Origin: Ardenticatenaceae bacterium | Lineage (GTDB): Bacteria; Chloroflexota; Anaerolineae; Promineifilales; Promineifilaceae | Direction: 5' to 3' | Assembly: GCA_020634215.1 (NCBI GenBank) | Contig: JACKCD010000023.1 | Location: 31,303-95,302 of the forward strand | Length of the DNA stretch: 64,000 nucleotides | Program-made: the position numbers and the translations under genes | The notes under the pieces: generated by a model | Seen by the model: the letters and a program-made list of their open reading frames with translations, nothing else | What the model was told of the DNA's origin: nothing | Database searches by the model: none | Shown: piece after piece, positions 40,628 through 49,198 of the stretch | Layout of the letters: the number at the start of each line of letters is the position of its first letter | Numbering within the stretch: position 1 is the stretch's first letter

Positions 40628-42517
40628 ATGGCAAAAATCATAGGTATTGATCTAGGAACAACAAATTCGGTGGCGGCCGTGATGGAAGGTGGCGAACCAG
40701 TAGTGATTCCTAGCGCAGAAGGGAGTCGGCTGTTTCCATCTGTTGTGGCGGTGAACCCGAAGACGGGTGAACGGCTGGTGGGGCAGGTAGCTAAACGGCA
40801 AGCGGTGATTAACCCGCATAATACGGTTGCGTCCGTAAAGCGGTTTATGGGGCGCAAATATGATGATCCGGAAGTAGAACGGGCGCGGAAATATGTGTCA
40901 TATGACGTGAAGAAGGCACCCAATGGTGACATTCGCGTGGTGATGAATGAGCGTGAATATTCGCCGCCGGAAATTTCGGCGATGGTGTTGCAAAAGATCA
41001 AAATGGATGCCGAAGCCTATTTGGGCGATACCGTGACGCAGGCGGTGATTACCGTCCCCGCCTATTTTAATGACAGCCAACGGCAGGCGACTAAGGACGC
41101 GGGCAAAATTGCTGGTCTGGAAGTGATGCGGATTGTCAATGAGCCAACGGCTTCTTCGCTGGCCTATGGGTTGGGCAGCACCAAGGATGAGATGATTGCC
41201 GTCTACGACTTGGGCGGCGGTACGTTTGACATTTCTATTCTGGAAGTGGGCGATGGTGTTTTTGAGGTGAAGTCCACCAATGGCGATACCTTCCTGGGTG
41301 GGGATGACTTCGATCTCAAGATTATTGATTGGGCGGCTGACCAGTTCAAGATGGCTGAAGGGATTGACCTGCGGAACGACCGACAGGCGTTGCAGCGGCT
41401 GCGCGAGGCGGCGGAGAAGGCCAAGATTGAGCTTTCGACGACGATGCAGACGGAGTTGAACCTGCCTTATATTACGGCTGACGCGACGGGGCCGAAGCAT
41501 TTAAATATGACGCTGTCGCGGGCGAAGCTGGAACAATTGACGGAAGATTTAGTGCGCCGTTCGATTGAGCCGTGCCGTAAAGCGTTGAAAGATGCTGGAC
41601 TAAGTACTGCTGAGATCACCCAAGTGGTGCTGGTGGGTGGTATGACCCGTATGCCAGCGATTCAGGAGGCGGTGAAGCAGTTCTTTGGGCGTGAACCGCA
41701 CAAGGGGGTAAACCCGGATGAGGTGGTTGGCCTGGGCGCAGCGATTCAGGCGGGCGTTTTAGGCGGTGATGTGAAGGATGTGCTGCTGCTGGATGTGACG
41801 CCGCTGACGCTGGGGATTGAGACGTTGGGTGGAGTGGCAACGCCGCTAATTGAGCGGAATACGACGATCCCGACGAAGAAAAGCCAGGTGTTCTCGACGG
41901 CAGCGGATAGCCAGACGCAGGTGGAGATTCACGTCGTGCAGGGTGAACGGCCGATGGCTGGGGACAATAAGAGCCTGGGCAAGTTTATTCTGGACGGGAT
42001 TCCGCCCGCACCCCGTGGCGTGCCGCAGATTGAGGTGACGTTTGACATTAACGCTGATGGCATCTTGAATGTCAGTGCGAAGGATAAGGCGACGAGTCGG
42101 GAGCAGGCGATGCAGATTATTCCGTCGAGTGGCTTGCATGAAAGTGAGATTGACCGGATGGTGCGTGAAGCGGAGCAACATGCTTCGGAGGATTCGCAGC
42201 GAAAAGATGCGGTTGAGGCGCACAATATGGCCGATTCGGCGATTTATAGCGCGGAGAAGTTCTTGAGCGAGAACGGGGATAAGATTCCTGAGGCGAGCAA
42301 GAGCGGGATTCGGGCGCAGATTGATGCGACCAGGCAGGCGCTAGAGAGTGGAGATGCGGAGGGGATGAAAACGGCCGTTTCTCAACTTCAGGCTGTGATG
42401 CAGGAAGCTGGCACGGCTATGTACCAACAGCAAGGGCCGGCCGGTGAGGCAAATCCCGGTAATGCTGGCGCTGGTCATGACGACGACTTCATCGAAGGCG
42501 AATTTAGCGACGAATAA
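40628..42517 (+). CDS. dnaK: Chaperone DnaK (Hsp70)
   Basis: 629 aa. ATPase domain with GIDLGTTNSVAAV, VITVPAYFND, DLGGGTFDISILE and VLVGGMTRMPAIQ; substrate domain from about 385 (LLLDVTPLTLGIETLGGV). It ends in an acidic tail (DDDFIEGEFSDE) in place of the common EEVD-like end. Start ATG 40628 with AGGTGAGG upstream. Only one AACGGCCGTT copy is present, in the poorly conserved lid region (42370). Confidence 0.98.
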   Translation: MAKIIGIDLGTTNSVAAVMEGGEPVVIPSAEGSRLFPSVVAVNPKTGERLVGQVAKRQAVINPHNTVASVKRFMGRKYDDPEVERARKYVSYDVKKAPNGDIRVVMNEREYSPPEISAMVLQKIKMDAEAYLGDTVTQAVITVPAYFNDSQRQATKDAGKIAGLEVMRIVNEPTASSLAYGLGSTKDEMIAVYDLGGGTFDISILEVGDGVFEVKSTNGDTFLGGDDFDLKIIDWAADQFKMAEGIDLRNDRQALQRLREAAEKAKIELSTTMQTELNLPYITADATGPKHLNMTLSRAKLEQLTEDLVRRSIEPCRKALKDAGLSTAEITQVVLVGGMTRMPAIQEAVKQFFGREPHKGVNPDEVVGLGAAIQAGVLGGDVKDVLLLDVTPLTLGIETLGGVATPLIERNTTIPTKKSQVFSTAADSQTQVEIHVVQGERPMAGDNKSLGKFILDGIPPAPRGVPQIEVTFDINADGILNVSAKDKATSREQAMQIIPSSGLHESEIDRMVREAEQHASEDSQRKDAVEAHNMADSAIYSAEKFLSENGDKIPEASKSGIRAQIDATRQALESGDAEGMKTAVSQLQAVMQEAGTAMYQQQGPAGEANPGNAGAGHDDDFIEGEFSDE

Positions 42518-42538
42518 TTGTAAGAAATAGACCGTTGG

Positions 42539-42573
42539 GCTGCGAGCATGGGGGCACTCTCCATGCTCGCAGC
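42539..42573 (+). promoter_or_regulatory. Intercistronic hairpin between dnaK and dnaJ
   Basis: A 13-bp perfect stem GCTGCGAGCATGG/CCATGCTCGCAGC with a 9-nt loop begins 21 bp after the dnaK stop and ends 10 bp before the dnaJ ATG at 42584. It is followed by TTTATGCTTT. No Shine-Dalgarno is visible in the 10-nt gap. The stem may act as a weak terminator, a processing or stability site, or a control of dnaJ translation. Confidence 0.6.
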
Positions 42574-42583
42574 TTTATGCTTT

Positions 42584-43741
42584 ATGGCAAACAAACGAGA
42601 TTACTACGAAGTTCTGGGCGTTGGCCGAGACGCAGACAAAAACCAGCTTAAAAAAGCATATCGTGGATTAGCACGCCAATATCACCCCGATGTGAACAGC
42701 GAGGCAGATGCCGCCGAGCGCTTCAAGGAAGTTAATGAAGCGTATGAAGTCTTGTCGGATGACGATAAGCGGGCGCGGTATGATCGTTTTGGGCACGCGG
42801 GTGTGCAAAACGACGGCGGTTTTGGTGGCTTTGAGGGTGGCTTTGGCAGCGTAGCCGATATTTTTGAGGAGTTCTTTGGCGGTGGCGGTTTTGGCAGCTC
42901 ACGGCGGCGGCGGCAAGGGCCACGTCAAGGTGCCGATTTACGCTACGACTTGGATATTACCTTTGAAGAAGCGGTTTTTGGGGTTGAGAAGGAGATTGAA
43001 ATCCGACGGCCGGCGACCTGCCCATCGTGCAGCGGCAGCGGTGCGGAGCCTGGCACCAAGCCAATTACCTGTACCACGTGTAATGGCACTGGTGAGGAGC
43101 GTCGGGTACAGCAATCTATTTTGGGTTCCTTTGTCAATGTCACAACCTGCCGGACGTGTAACGGCACGGGTGAACTGATTCCAAATTTGTGTAAAACGTG
43201 TGATGGCCGCAAGCAGGTGCAGAAGACCTTTACCAAAAAGGTGCGGATTCCAGCCGGGGTGGACAACGATACCCAAATTCGGATGAGTGGTGAAGGAGCA
43301 CCGGGTGTCAATGGTGGGCCGCCCGGAAACCTGTATGTGGTACTGCATGTGCAGCCACACGAATTTTTCCAGCGGCGTGGCAACGATATTTATCTGGATT
43401 TGCAGATTAACGTGGCGCAAGCGGCGTTGGGTGATGAAGTTGCTGTGCCGACAATTGATGGTGAAGAACGGATTAACGTGGTGGCTGGTACACAGTCGGG
43501 GACGGTACACCGGTTGCGGGGCAAGGGGGTGCCACGTTTGGATCGCACCGGGCGCGGGCACATTGGTCGTGGCGATCAGCATGTGATTATTCAGGTGGCG
43601 ATTCCCAAGAATTTGTCAGATAGACAGCAGGAGCTTTTTCAGGAGCTTTCACGTACGCTGGGCAAAGAAGTGGTGCCACATAAAGAAAAAGGCATCTTGA
43701 ACCAGTTGAAAGACGCACTGGGAGATGTGTTTGGTTTATGA
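42584..43741 (+). CDS. dnaJ: Chaperone DnaJ (Hsp40)
   Basis: 385 aa from the ATG at 42584 (MANKRDYYEVLGVG); an ATG at 42548 would start inside the upstream hairpin. J domain with YHPDV, a Gly/Phe-rich linker (GGFGGFEGGFGS), four zinc-finger motifs (CPSCSGSG, CTTCNGTG, CRTCNGTG, CKTCDGRK) and two C-terminal substrate domains. Type I DnaJ. Its stop overlaps the prmA start (ATGA). Confidence 0.97.
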   Translation: MANKRDYYEVLGVGRDADKNQLKKAYRGLARQYHPDVNSEADAAERFKEVNEAYEVLSDDDKRARYDRFGHAGVQNDGGFGGFEGGFGSVADIFEEFFGGGGFGSSRRRRQGPRQGADLRYDLDITFEEAVFGVEKEIEIRRPATCPSCSGSGAEPGTKPITCTTCNGTGEERRVQQSILGSFVNVTTCRTCNGTGELIPNLCKTCDGRKQVQKTFTKKVRIPAGVDNDTQIRMSGEGAPGVNGGPPGNLYVVLHVQPHEFFQRRGNDIYLDLQINVAQAALGDEVAVPTIDGEERINVVAGTQSGTVHRLRGKGVPRLDRTGRGHIGRGDQHVIIQVAIPKNLSDRQQELFQELSRTLGKEVVPHKEKGILNQLKDALGDVFGL

Positions 43742-44664
43742 CGCGATTTTTGGAAGTGAGTGTGATCACGGACGGGGAGGGGGCCGAGGCGGTGTCGGAG
43801 GTTTTACGGCCGTTTGCCTATCAAGATGGGGTGGTGCTGGAACAGCTTGGCGACATGGCCGATTTGGATCCCAATGCGCTGGAGCCGGCCGTTACGGTAA
43901 AAATTTATTTGCCGGAAGATGAAGACACCCCCGAACTGCGCCGCCGTATCGAAGAGATTTTGTACCATATGTCACGGCTCTACCCGCTGCCGCCACCGAC
44001 ATTTCGGCTGCTAGCAGAGACGGATTGGGCCAATGCGTGGAAAGCTCATTACCACCCGTTTCGTGTAGGCAACAGAATGTGGATTCAACCAAGCTGGGTG
44101 GAACTAGATGGTGCTGCACCTGACGGCGATATGCTGCGACCAGATGATGTGGTGCTGGTACTTGACCCAGGAATGGCGTTTGGTACGGGGCTGCACCCAA
44201 CGACGCAGAAATGTTTGCGGGCGTTGGAAATGGTGGTGCAGCCGGGGCACAAGGTGCTGGATGTGGGTACGGGGTCGGGGATTTTGGCAATTGCAGCGTT
44301 GAAGCTGGGTGCCGGCCGCGTGGTGGGGGTGGATACAGATAAGATTGCGGTGGAAACGGCCGTTAATAACGCCACCCAAAACAGCGTTGCCGATCAATTT
44401 GAAGTCTGGCAGGGAACTTTGGATAGCGTGAACGAGCGTGGGTGGGATGTGGTGGTGGTCAATATTCTGGCTCCGGTGATTGTGGCACTGCTGAATGAGG
44501 GTGGGCTGATGGGCTATGTGGGGAAGAACGGCCGTTTAATCCTGAGCGGCATTATTGATCAGCAGATGAAGGAGGTAGAAACGGCCGTTGCTAAGGCCGG
44601 TGGCTCCATTGTAGAAAAGCTAGTAATGCGGGATTGGGTGAGCTATATCATCAAGCCCCAATAA
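43738..44664 (+). CDS. prmA: Ribosomal protein L11 methyltransferase
   Basis: 308 aa. N-terminal substrate-recognition domain, then TDWANAWKAHYHPFRVG, DPGMAFGTGLHPTTQKCL and the SAM-binding VLDVGTGSGILAIAALKLGAG, and NILAPVIVALL. Trimethylates L11. The 4-bp overlap with dnaJ places it in the heat-shock operon, as in many Firmicutes and other bacteria. Three AACGGCCGTT copies (NGRL, ETAVN, ETAVA) occur in the last third, in contrast to the chaperone genes before it. Confidence 0.94.
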   Translation: MTRFLEVSVITDGEGAEAVSEVLRPFAYQDGVVLEQLGDMADLDPNALEPAVTVKIYLPEDEDTPELRRRIEEILYHMSRLYPLPPPTFRLLAETDWANAWKAHYHPFRVGNRMWIQPSWVELDGAAPDGDMLRPDDVVLVLDPGMAFGTGLHPTTQKCLRALEMVVQPGHKVLDVGTGSGILAIAALKLGAGRVVGVDTDKIAVETAVNNATQNSVADQFEVWQGTLDSVNERGWDVVVVNILAPVIVALLNEGGLMGYVGKNGRLILSGIIDQQMKEVETAVAKAGGSIVEKLVMRDWVSYIIKPQ

Positions 44665-44710
44665 AGTTATAGGCGATGCCCATCCCCGCAACGGACATCG
44701 CTCATTCACC

Positions 44711-44962
44711 TTAGCTATCGCGTGATTGGGTAGGTTGTTTGCGGTACCGATAAGTAATACGCCCCCGACTCAAATCATAAGGAGTCATTTCCACGCGAAC
44801 CCGATCACCGAGCAAAATACGAATATAGTAACGGCGCATACGGCCGGATAGATACGCCAGAACCTGGTGGCCGTTATCAAGCTCCACCGTGAACTGCGTA
44901 TTTGGTAACAATTGTATAATTGTGCCTTCAACTTCCAGTTTATCGTCTTGTTTAGTACCCAT
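44711..44962 (-). CDS. infA: Translation initiation factor IF-1
   Basis: 83 aa OB-fold protein: KLEVEGTIIQLLPNTQFTVELDNGHQVLAYLSGRMRRYYIRILLGDRVRVEMTPYDLSRGRITYR in overlapping order matches IF-1, with a longer basic C-terminal tail (RKQPTQSRDS) than the usual 72 aa. It follows rpsA by 46 bp on the same strand, unlike the common location in the ribosomal-protein spc cluster, so a rpsA-infA operon is likely. Convergent with prmA. Confidence 0.92.
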   Translation of the reverse strand: MGTKQDDKLEVEGTIIQLLPNTQFTVELDNGHQVLAYLSGRMRRYYIRILLGDRVRVEMTPYDLSRGRITYRYRKQPTQSRDS

Positions 44963-45008
44963 ATACTCCTGGTTTGTGTAATATCATTCATGAACAGAAA
45001 GATACGGC

Positions 45009-46256
45009 TTATTCATCAGCCGCATCTTCTGTTTCTTCATCTTCAAAATCATCACTATCAAAATCAGCCGTGTCTACCTCATCGTCGGCCGCCCAATCGT
45101 CGTCTTCGGCACCTGCCCCATCACTTAAGTCGCGGTGTGCCATCCACTCAATTTGCTCGGTTGCCGTAACCGCTTTTAGGCTAAGGCCAATACGCTGCCG
45201 CCGTGGGTCAATGCTTACAACACGCAACAGGTGAGTTTCACCAACCTGTACTACCTCGCCTGGCGATTCAACTGAAGATCGAGAGAGCTGCGAAACATGT
45301 AGCAACCCTTCAACCCCCGGCTCAATTTCAGCAAAGGCACCATAATCAACCAGGCGAGTAATCTTGCCCTCAACCAACTGGTTAATGTGGTACCGTTCTT
45401 CAACGGTATCCCAAGGATTCCCCAACAGCTTTTTGCGGCTGAGGCTGATGCGCTCGTGCTCTTTGTCAATACGCATCACATAGACTTCAATCTCATCCCC
45501 TACCTTTAAAACCTCACGAGGATGGTCAACGCGGTGCCAGGCCAGTTCCGAAATGTGAACCAAACCATCAGCCCCGCCGAGATCGACAAATACGCCAAAA
45601 TCGCGCAGGCCACTAACGCGCCCAGTCCGAACATCCCCTTCTTTTAGCTCTTGCAGCAGCTCAACACGCCGCGCATCTTCCCACTCGCGTTGGGCTTCAC
45701 GCTGTGATAAAACAAGCCGCTTGCGTTTGCGGTCTACTTCAATAACTTTCAAGGGCAGTTGGGTACTTCTCAGCTTAGCTAATTTCTGCTGCCGTTTGCG
45801 GTCGCTCATGCCTGGGTTAAAATCTACAAGGTGAGAGAGCGGAATAAAGCCACGAATGCGACCAAACTCGACGATAGCACCGCCTTTGTTGTAGCCAGCA
45901 ATTTCGCCTTCAATTACATCACCGCTTTCCAAGAGATTCTCGGCATCAATCCAGTCTTGGTTTAGCTTTGCCAGGTAAACGGAAACGATCAGACTGTCGG
46001 GCTGGTCTGTTTGCTGGACATATACAAAAACATCTTCATCTACTTTTAGCTCTTCGCGTTCTTGAGGCTCTAGCTTGTTCAGATCAGAGGTTGGCACTAA
46101 GCCATCACGTTTTAGCCCCAGGTCAACGATGATTCCCTGGTTGCTGACGGAGACGATAAGGCCTTTGCGTATATCGCCTACTTCGGGCATGTCATAATCG
46201 TGCTGATTGAGCAAAGCTTCGAGTTCTTCGAAGGAGGTCATTTCTTCGTCGGGCAT
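45009..46256 (-). CDS. rpsA: S1 RNA-binding protein (30S ribosomal protein S1-like)
   Basis: 415 aa with four S1 domains (about 26-91, 110-180, 205-275, 290-360), for example VSNQGIIVDLGLKRDGLVP, YNKGGAIVEFGRIRGFIPLSHL, LRDFGVFVDLGGADGLVHISEL and LVDYGAFAEIEPGVEGLLHVSQL. It ends in a strongly acidic tail (residues 385-415). The four-domain form is typical of Gram-positive-type S1. No AACGGCCGTT copies. It is expressed from a consensus promoter 260 bp upstream through a leader containing an intrinsic terminator. Confidence 0.92.
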   Translation of the reverse strand: MPDEEMTSFEELEALLNQHDYDMPEVGDIRKGLIVSVSNQGIIVDLGLKRDGLVPTSDLNKLEPQEREELKVDEDVFVYVQQTDQPDSLIVSVYLAKLNQDWIDAENLLESGDVIEGEIAGYNKGGAIVEFGRIRGFIPLSHLVDFNPGMSDRKRQQKLAKLRSTQLPLKVIEVDRKRKRLVLSQREAQREWEDARRVELLQELKEGDVRTGRVSGLRDFGVFVDLGGADGLVHISELAWHRVDHPREVLKVGDEIEVYVMRIDKEHERISLSRKKLLGNPWDTVEERYHINQLVEGKITRLVDYGAFAEIEPGVEGLLHVSQLSRSSVESPGEVVQVGETHLLRVVSIDPRRQRIGLSLKAVTATEQIEWMAHRDLSDGAGAEDDDWAADDEVDTADFDSDDFEDEETEDAADE

Positions 46257-46300
46257 ATTGATACGGTCTCTTTCCCTATAGGTTTTTTGCTTAGTGGGTC

Positions 46301-46356
46301 TAATAAAAAACTCGGCACCTATGCTGAATATTTGCTGACAGCAGATGGCCGAGTTT
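46301..46356 (-). promoter_or_regulatory. Intrinsic terminator in the rpsA leader (candidate attenuator)
   Basis: On the minus strand: a 9-bp stem AAACTCGGC/GCCGAGTTT (46308-46316 with 46348-46356) with a nested TGCTG/CAGCA stem, followed by TTTTTTATTA. It ends 45 nt before the rpsA ATG and lies about 150 nt downstream of the rpsA promoter. No gene lies upstream on this strand, so it must act within the leader. A tiny frame (GTG at 46422, 7 codons, behind GGAGG) precedes it. Confidence 0.7.
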
Positions 46357-46514
46357 GATAATTCGCAGAATAATTATTATGGAGTAAAGTTGCTTTACTT
46401 AAGAATTGGTAGACAAGATCACAAAAGAGATATCCTCCGAACTAATTTGTCCAACGTAATCATGTAAAGCAGATCCTAATCAATCACTCGACCCAGACTC
46501 ACTCAGCGTAAAAA

Positions 46515-46543
46515 ATTATAGCCTTCTAACTGTGCTTTGTCAA
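46515..46543 (-). promoter_or_regulatory. Perfect-consensus sigma70 promoter of rpsA-infA
   Basis: Minus strand: TTGACA (46538-46543), 17-bp spacer, TATAAT (46515-46520). Transcription would start near 46508 and give a leader of about 250 nt before the rpsA start at 46256. The rest of the 46257-46833 interval holds the leader terminator, one AACGGCCGTT copy at 46702 and no gene. Confidence 0.85.
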
Positions 46544-46833
46544 TTTCTGAGAATGGTGCCATAATGCAGAGATTTTCTTGTGATATTTGTCACGATTGAG
46601 CGTTTTGGGTTATGGTCAGGGCTTTTTGCGGGTGATTGCCGGTTAAAAACGGTGACTTTACTAGGTATTTTTGGTGGGCTGGGTGCTGGCTGTTGGAAAA
46701 TAACGGCCGTTTTTCCTGCCCTTCTATTCCCATCATCAAGAGCATAAACCCAAACCGTGCAACCCGGTATACGGTGCGTGCGTATAAGATTTGTGTATGA
46801 AACGGGCAGAAATGTCTGTGTTGAGGTCTGTGA

Positions 46834-47595
46834 ATGTTTAAGCAAATTTTTCAACGTGGTCAAACAAAGGTAAACGGAAACGGCCGTTTGCCCCAACAGC
46901 TAGAAACCGCCTATCTCATTGATATTCGGGACGTGGTAAAAGCTTACAATACCCCAGTTGGGGATTTTATAGCCCTGGATGGCATTGACTTGACGATTGA
47001 CAAAGGGGAGTTTGTGGCCGTGGTGGGTAAGTCGGGCAGCGGCAAATCCACGCTGATCAATATGATTACCGGGATTGATAAACCATCTTCGGGCAGTGTG
47101 GTGGTGGACGGAACGGCCGTTCATAACCTCAAAGAAGGCCCCATGGCTGAATGGCGTGGCCGCACCGTGGGTGTCATCTTTCAATTCTTCCAACTGTTGC
47201 CCATGCTTTCCTGCTTGGAAAACGTCATGCTGCCCATGGATTTTTGCAACATGTACAAGCAAAACGAGCGCAAAGACCGTGCCCTTTTCCTATTAGAGCA
47301 AGTAGATATGGCTGACCAAGCCTACAAGCTCCCATCTGAAGTGTCGGGCGGGCAGCAGCAGCGCGTGGCAATTGCCCGTGCCTTGGCCAATGATCCACCC
47401 ATTTTGGCAGCTGATGAGCCAACCGGGAATTTGGATTCCAAAACGGCCGATGCTGTTTTTGACCTTTTTGAAGCATTTGTGGCAAGCAATAAAACGATTT
47501 TGATGGTGACACACGACAACGAACTGGCAAGCCGCGTCACCCGTACCATTACCATCGCCGACGGCCGTATTGTTGATGAAGTTCGGCATCGCTAG
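46834..47595 (+). CDS. ABC transporter ATP-binding protein (LolD/MacB-type)
   Basis: 253 aa. Walker A GKSGSGKST, Q-loop region VGVIFQFFQLLPMLSCLENVMLPM, signature SGGQQQR, Walker B ILAADEPTGNLDS and switch His in MVTHD. The LPMLS and NLDS features are those of the MacB/LolD/FtsE clade. Two HlyD-type adaptors follow at 47806 and 49199, the usual partners of MacB-like exporters. However, no FtsX/MacB permease is in the window, so the permease must be encoded elsewhere. Confidence 0.92.
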   Translation: MFKQIFQRGQTKVNGNGRLPQQLETAYLIDIRDVVKAYNTPVGDFIALDGIDLTIDKGEFVAVVGKSGSGKSTLINMITGIDKPSSGSVVVDGTAVHNLKEGPMAEWRGRTVGVIFQFFQLLPMLSCLENVMLPMDFCNMYKQNERKDRALFLLEQVDMADQAYKLPSEVSGGQQQRVAIARALANDPPILAADEPTGNLDSKTADAVFDLFEAFVASNKTILMVTHDNELASRVTRTITIADGRIVDEVRHR

Positions 47596-47805
47596 GCCGT
47601 CAGGAAGCGTGTCAACCCTGTAAAATCCTTGAGCTTATAATTGATGCGTTGTCGCCGCTTGCTTGTCTTAAGGCAAGCATGTTAGGGTGTTGTGTCTATT
47701 CAGTCGGGAAAAGAGACTAGGCAAAGAGTAGTTTAGTGCTAATATTCTGAATAGATTTGTGAATTGGATCACAAGCACCATGTCCGATTGTTGAAGGAGT
47801 TGTAG

Positions 47806-49185
47806 ATGAGACGGAATATCCTTATTCTGGTCATAGCAATTGTTGTGATTGGTGGTGGCTACCTGGCTTACCGACAATTTGCGGCAGCACCTGTGGAACC
47901 AGAAACAGAAACCCCCATAGATGTTAATACGGTAGCCGTCAATACGGGTCTGGGCACAGTTTCGGCTGAAGGCCAAATTGTGCCGCTGCGCCACACCCAA
48001 CTATCGGTGTTGACGGCCGGCCCCGTCGTTGAGATTGTAGTTGCCGAGGGTGACAGTGTGCAAGTTGGCGACCCCATTTTACGGCTGGACAGCAGCGACC
48101 AGGAAACGGCTCTCCAACAGGCCATTGCCGGTGCCATTCAGGCGGATGCTGGTTTACAGACGGCGCAGGCTGGGTTGCAGGCGGCTGAAGCCGGGTTGCA
48201 AGCCGCCGAAGTGGGCGTGAAGGCGGCGCAAGCGGCGATGGCTGTTGTCACGGCACCGCCCACAGCCGAACAGGTGGCCGTGAGCGAGGCCAGCGTAGCG
48301 GTGGCACAGGCCAGCATCAACGCCGCCTTAGGCAACCAATCGCTAACGGCCGAAGGTGCCAGTGACGCGCAAATTTTGTCGGCGGAGGCGCAGGTGGTGG
48401 CGGCGCAGGCAGCAGCCAAACCAGTGCAGGATATTTATGGCATTTTGCAGCGATTTGAGGCTGATGAAGAGACGATAGCTGATGTGGCGGTGCAGCTAAA
48501 TGCGGCTAACGCTAATTTGCAGGCGGCGCAGGCGGCGCTCTCGGAAGCGGAAGCCGGGGCAACTCAGGCCGAGCGTGTGGCAGCGGGTAATGCTGTGGCG
48601 GCGGCGCAGGCACAGCGTGATGCAGCGCAGTCGCAGCTTGATTTGCTGCTGGCGGGAGCGCAGGCGGAGCAGGTGAATGTTTCGCAAATTGGGGTGGCAC
48701 AGGCAGAGGCGGCGCGTGCGGAAGCTGAGTTGGGTGTGGAGCAGGCGCGGGCGGCTGTGGCGCAGGCGGAGGCGGGGAAGGTGCAGGCAGAAACGGCCGT
48801 TTCTGCTGCCCAGGAAGCTGTTGCCCAACGTACCCTTACTGCCCCCTTTGCCGGAACCATTGCTTCGCTAAACATTGAGGTGGGCGAAATTGCCTCTCCC
48901 GGTGTGCCCATCGTTTCCCTGGCTGATTTCAGCAAATGGGTGGTGGAAACCACTGATTTGACTGAGCTAGACGTAGTGGCCGTAGCCGTAGGTTTCCCGG
49001 TTGAGGTGCGGGTAGATGCTTTACCCAATGATGTTCTGCCCGGAACCGTGAGCGATATTGATACTGTTGCCACCCTGTCGCGTGGTGATGTGACCTATAC
49101 GGTGACAGTTGAACTAGATAACAATGATTCACTGCCGTTGCGCTGGGGCATGACCGCCTTTGTGGATGTGGATGTGGAACAATAA
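47806..49185 (+). CDS. HlyD/RND-type periplasmic adaptor (membrane fusion protein) 1
   Basis: 459 aa. One N-terminal membrane anchor (ILILVIAIVVIGGGYLAY), a lipoyl half-motif (TAGPVVEIVVAEGDSVQVGDPILRLD), then about 230 residues of Ala/Gln/Glu-rich coiled coil (AGLQAAEAGLQAAEVGVKAAQ and similar). The second lipoyl half (APFAGTIASLNIEVGEIASPGVPIV) and a beta-barrel C-terminus (TTDLTELDVVAVAVGFPVEV ... LRWGMTAFVDVDVEQ) follow. The coiled coil is longer than in standard adaptors. It presumably links the ABC ATPase/permease to an export path. A close tandem paralogue follows 13 bp later. Confidence 0.9.
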   Translation: MRRNILILVIAIVVIGGGYLAYRQFAAAPVEPETETPIDVNTVAVNTGLGTVSAEGQIVPLRHTQLSVLTAGPVVEIVVAEGDSVQVGDPILRLDSSDQETALQQAIAGAIQADAGLQTAQAGLQAAEAGLQAAEVGVKAAQAAMAVVTAPPTAEQVAVSEASVAVAQASINAALGNQSLTAEGASDAQILSAEAQVVAAQAAAKPVQDIYGILQRFEADEETIADVAVQLNAANANLQAAQAALSEAEAGATQAERVAAGNAVAAAQAQRDAAQSQLDLLLAGAQAEQVNVSQIGVAQAEAARAEAELGVEQARAAVAQAEAGKVQAETAVSAAQEAVAQRTLTAPFAGTIASLNIEVGEIASPGVPIVSLADFSKWVVETTDLTELDVVAVAVGFPVEVRVDALPNDVLPGTVSDIDTVATLSRGDVTYTVTVELDNNDSLPLRWGMTAFVDVDVEQ

Positions 49186-49198
49186 GCGGAGCAAGTAG

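Noticed and set aside
46540..46896. 118-aa minus-strand frame upstream of the ABC ATPase
   Set aside because: It overlaps the ATPase start and the rpsA promoter and has no domain or start signal.
48130..48830. Repeats in the HlyD coiled coil as a minisatellite or CRISPR-like array
   Set aside because: The DNA repeats are irregular and follow the Ala/Gln/Glu coiled-coil codon pattern. There are no equal-length spacers, and no CRISPR array was seen anywhere in the window.
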